A DNA stretch of 7,650 nt from LSUCC0057 sp048549915 (lineage in GTDB: Bacteria > Pseudomonadota > Gammaproteobacteria > Pseudomonadales > Porticoccaceae): positions 1 to 7,650 of the forward strand of contig JBLYYE010000056.1 in NCBI GenBank assembly GCA_048549915.1. Reading direction: 5' to 3'. The notes under the pieces were generated by a model. The model ran no database searches. It was given only the letters and a program-made list of their open reading frames with translations, and was not told the DNA's origin. Positions 6,549 through 7,650 of the stretch are shown piece by piece. Position numbers and translations under genes: made by a program. Every line of letters begins with the position of its first letter. The stretch's first letter is position 1.

Positions 6549-6860
6549 ATGCCAGCACTGACTAAAGCCGATATGGCCGAAATGCTCTTTGAAGAGCTAG
6601 GCCTCAATAAGCGTGAATCCAAAGAGATCGTGGAGATGTTTTTTGGTGAAATCAGTGCAGCTTTGGAGAGCAATGAGCAGGTAAAAATTTCCGGTTTTGG
6701 CAATTTTGATTTGCGTGACAAACGCTCGCGTCCCGGCCGCAACCCCAAGACAGGTGAACCGATTCCAATATCGGCGCGTCGAGTGGTCACCTTCAAACCG
6801 GGGCAAAAACTCAAAGCGCGGGTTGAGAATTGCTCAGCTCCAGATGCGAGCGGTGATTAA
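6549..6860 (+). CDS. ihfA: Integration host factor subunit alpha
   Basis: IHF alpha pairs with IHF beta (ihfB, not in this window) to bind specific DNA sites and bend them sharply, serving transcription, replication, recombination and phage integration. The product is 103 residues, against 99 in E. coli. The helical dimerisation part is residues 3–42, followed by SGFGNFDLRDK at 48–58. The DNA-binding arm carries RPGRNPKTGE at 61–70; Pro66 matches the intercalating Pro65. VVTFKPGQKLKARVE at 79–93 closes the fold. The alpha form is favoured over HU or IHF beta by close alignment with E. coli IhfA (RDKxxRPGRNPKTGE, ARRVVTF) and by location after pheT. The ribosome-binding site is weak (GGA at 6539–6541, seven bases away). 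It lies 47 bases after pheT, so is probably cotranscribed. Confidence 0.96.
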   Translation: MPALTKADMAEMLFEELGLNKRESKEIVEMFFGEISAALESNEQVKISGFGNFDLRDKRSRPGRNPKTGEPIPISARRVVTFKPGQKLKARVENCSAPDASGD

Positions 6861-6917
6861 CTTGCCCACAACCAGTAGATTATGAGCGCGCCAACGCCAA
6901 GGAACAGCCAGCTAGAG

Positions 6918-7271
6918 ATGTTAGAACCGACTCACAACAACGAACTGCCCGCCATCCCCAGTAAGCGCTACTTCACGATCGGCGAAGTGGCTGAGCTGTG
7001 TGCGGTTAAGCCGCATGTGTTGCGTTATTGGGAGCAAGAGTTCGAAACCCTCAATCCGGTTAAGCGGCGCGGAAATCGACGTTACTATCAACGCCAGGAT
7101 GTCGTGTTGATTCGCCAAATCCGTTCATTGCTGTACGATGAAGGTTTTACTATTGGCGGGGCGCGTCAGCGCATAGCCGGTAGCTCTAACAAGCAAGAGC
7201 GGACCCCCTACAAACAGCTAATTGAGCAGACTATTGCCGAGCTAGAAACACTTTTGGCCTCACTAAAATAA
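6918..7271 (+). CDS. MerR-family transcriptional regulator, short form
   Basis: This small DNA-binding protein's target and signal are unknown. The winged helix-turn-helix lies near the N-terminus: FTIGEVAELCAVKPHVLRYW at 19–38, then the wing RRGNRRYYQRQDV at 50–62. The second helical part (LLYDEGFTIGGARQRI, 71–86) is typical of MerR. Residues 97–117 look like the family's dimerisation helix. No effector domain follows, and Cys28 is the only cysteine, so metal sensing as in MerR or CueR is unlikely. The start is uncertain. ATG 6918 gives 117 residues beginning MLEPTHNNELP, as I recall from pseudomonad homologues next to ihfA; AAGGA lies about 14 bases upstream. The in-frame ATG 6882 would give 129 residues, with no ribosome-binding site visible. 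Confidence 0.88.
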   Translation: MLEPTHNNELPAIPSKRYFTIGEVAELCAVKPHVLRYWEQEFETLNPVKRRGNRRYYQRQDVVLIRQIRSLLYDEGFTIGGARQRIAGSSNKQERTPYKQLIEQTIAELETLLASLK

Positions 7272-7292
7272 CGACAAACCACGCCATACAGC

Positions 7293-7320
7293 TTGCAATA
7301 ATAGTACCGATCGGTATGAT
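7293..7320 (+). promoter_or_regulatory. Probable sigma-70 promoter of the tRNA-Pro gene
   Basis: TTGCAA (7293–7298, four of six consensus bases) and TATGAT (7315–7320, five of six) are separated by 16 bases. The predicted RNA start, near 7327, is only about six bases before the mature tRNA 5' end. The bases after the −10 (GCCGAC, 7321–7326) are G+C-rich, as in stable-RNA promoters subject to stringent control. That control is inferred. Confidence 0.65.
7305..7316. promoter_or_regulatory. 12-bp perfect palindrome within the tRNA promoter
   Basis: TACCGATCGGTA is self-complementary over 12 bases. It occupies the spacer and the first two bases of the −10 of the tRNA promoter, 33 bases after the MerR-family gene. 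A regulator bound here could influence the promoter. No binding protein is known, and a 12-bp palindrome can occur by chance. Confidence 0.3.
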
Positions 7321-7332
7321 GCCGACTCTTCT

Positions 7333-7409
7333 CGGGGCGTAGCGCAGCCTGGTAGCGCACCACACTGGGGGTGTGGTGGTCGCAGGTTCAAATCCTGCCG
7401 TCCCGACCA
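7333..7409 (+). tRNA. tRNA-Pro, anticodon GGG, CCA encoded
   Basis: The 77-base gene folds as a full cloverleaf. The acceptor arms CGGGGCG (7333–7339) and CGTCCCG (7399–7405) pair with one G·T. The D arm has GCGC/GCGC stems around AGCCTGGTA. The anticodon arm is CCACA–CTGGGGG–TGTGG, whose loop places GGG at positions 34–36, reading proline codons CCC and CCU. The T arm is GCAGG–TTCAAAT–CCTGC, the discriminator is A7406, and CCA is encoded at 7407–7409. It closely resembles E. coli tRNA-Pro(GGG). It has its own promoter upstream and a terminator starting three bases downstream. Confidence 0.97.
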
Positions 7410-7411
7410 AT

Positions 7412-7457
7412 TAAAACCAAAAAAGGCCACCCGTAAGGGTGGCCTTTTTTGGTTTTA
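7412..7457. terminator. Bidirectional intrinsic terminator after tRNA-Pro
   Basis: Bases 7412–7432 pair perfectly with 7437–7457: 21 bp around a GTAA loop, with an eight-pair G+C core (GGCCACCC/GGGTGGCC) flanked by A6 and T6 tracts. The T-tract follows the core on both strands, so it should stop transcription from either direction. It ends tRNA-Pro on the + strand and may serve a gene beyond the window on the minus strand. Confidence 0.92.
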
Positions 7458-7620
7458 TGGCGGCCGCTGGCTCTTCGAGTTTTAGCGAGCGGCGTCGCCG
7501 CGAGCGTAACCGGTTCATCCATTTGCAGGAGCCAATGGAGGCAGTTCTCGCGCAGTGAGAATGCCCCGCAGGGCCAGAGCCAAGGAGGACTCTGGAAAAT
7601 CCTGCCGCAAGAACTCAATT
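7458..7620. other. Non-coding structured stretch after the tRNA terminator
   Basis: No convincing gene is present. Small inverted repeats are frequent: GCGGCG/CGCCGC at 7489–7501 with a single central T, CCATT/AATGG at 7519–7538, GCA(G)TTCTC/GAGAATGC at 7541–7564, and CCAGAG/CTCTGG at 7574–7595. TGGCTCT at 7468–7474 can also pair with AGAGCCA at 7576–7582. A 33-codon frame (7457–7558, +) and a 76-codon frame (7388–7618, −) are open, but neither has a ribosome-binding site or recognisable family, and the minus frame runs into the tRNA gene. An interspersed repeat or the tail of a neighbouring transcript are possible. Confidence 0.4.
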
Positions 7621-7639
7621 AGGCCACCCGTAAGGGTGG
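7597..7639. repeat. Degenerate second copy of tRNA 3' segment plus terminator hairpin
   Basis: AAATCCTGCCG (7597–7607) repeats the tRNA T-arm segment 7390–7400. CAATTA follows in both copies (7408–7413 and 7616–7621), then the 19-base hairpin AGGCCACCCGTAAGGGTGG (7621–7639), identical to 7424–7442. The second copy has lost the rest of the acceptor stem and ten bases of the A-rich arm, and has no T-run, so it is unlikely to terminate transcription. Confidence 0.6.
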
Positions 7640-7650
7640 ACCATCTTTCA

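Noticed and set aside
7457..7558. 33-codon + strand frame starting in the terminator
   Set aside because: No ribosome-binding site (T-rich terminator arm directly upstream) and an Arg-rich low-complexity product typical of chance frames.
7388..7618. Minus-strand open frame of 76 codons downstream of tRNA-Pro
   Set aside because: It runs through the terminator into the tRNA T-arm, lacks a ribosome-binding site and has no recognised family.

Overview
The window carries the translation-gene cluster thrS–infC–rpmI–rplT–pheS–pheT–ihfA–merR, all on the + strand, followed by a proline tRNA gene. The order is that of Gammaproteobacteria. Details recalled from Pseudomonas-like members of the class fit better than E. 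coli: a four-cysteine insertion in PheS, the NCPCH form of the ThrRS zinc motif, a short MerR-type gene after ihfA, and a neighbouring tRNA-Pro(GGG). The likely source is a Pseudomonadales or Cellvibrionales-type bacterium, possibly marine. This placement is inference without any search.

Layout. Positions 1–1643 hold threonyl-tRNA synthetase, missing about the first 90 residues at the window edge. infC (1676–2200) starts at ATT, the rare start codon on which IF3 acts to limit its own synthesis. A 90-base spacer with a stable stem-loop precedes rpmI and rplT (L35 and L20). A 152-base gap between rplT and pheS has two upstream hairpins, a strong intrinsic terminator (11-bp stem, eight Ts) and an extended −10 promoter-like site. 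pheS and pheT encode both subunits of phenylalanyl-tRNA synthetase. ihfA encodes the alpha subunit of integration host factor, and a 117-residue MerR-family regulator follows. A tRNA-Pro(GGG) gene with its own promoter and a perfect 21-bp bidirectional terminator comes next. The last 190 bases contain no convincing gene. They hold several small hairpins and a degenerate second copy of the tRNA 3' segment and terminator hairpin.

How the parts work together. Two class II synthetases, initiation factor 3 and two large-subunit ribosomal proteins supply the translation machinery. Control points visible or expected are the ATT start of infC (IF3 feedback), the leader of rpmI (L20 feedback in relatives) and the terminator before pheST, which should separate ribosomal-protein from synthetase expression. 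ihfA and merR add DNA-binding proteins at the end of the operon.

The coding part is ordinary, well-conserved core genome, and I see no new defence, mobile or metabolic system. The less explained pieces are the rplT–pheS gap, the palindrome inside the tRNA promoter, and the repeated structured tail after the tRNA.
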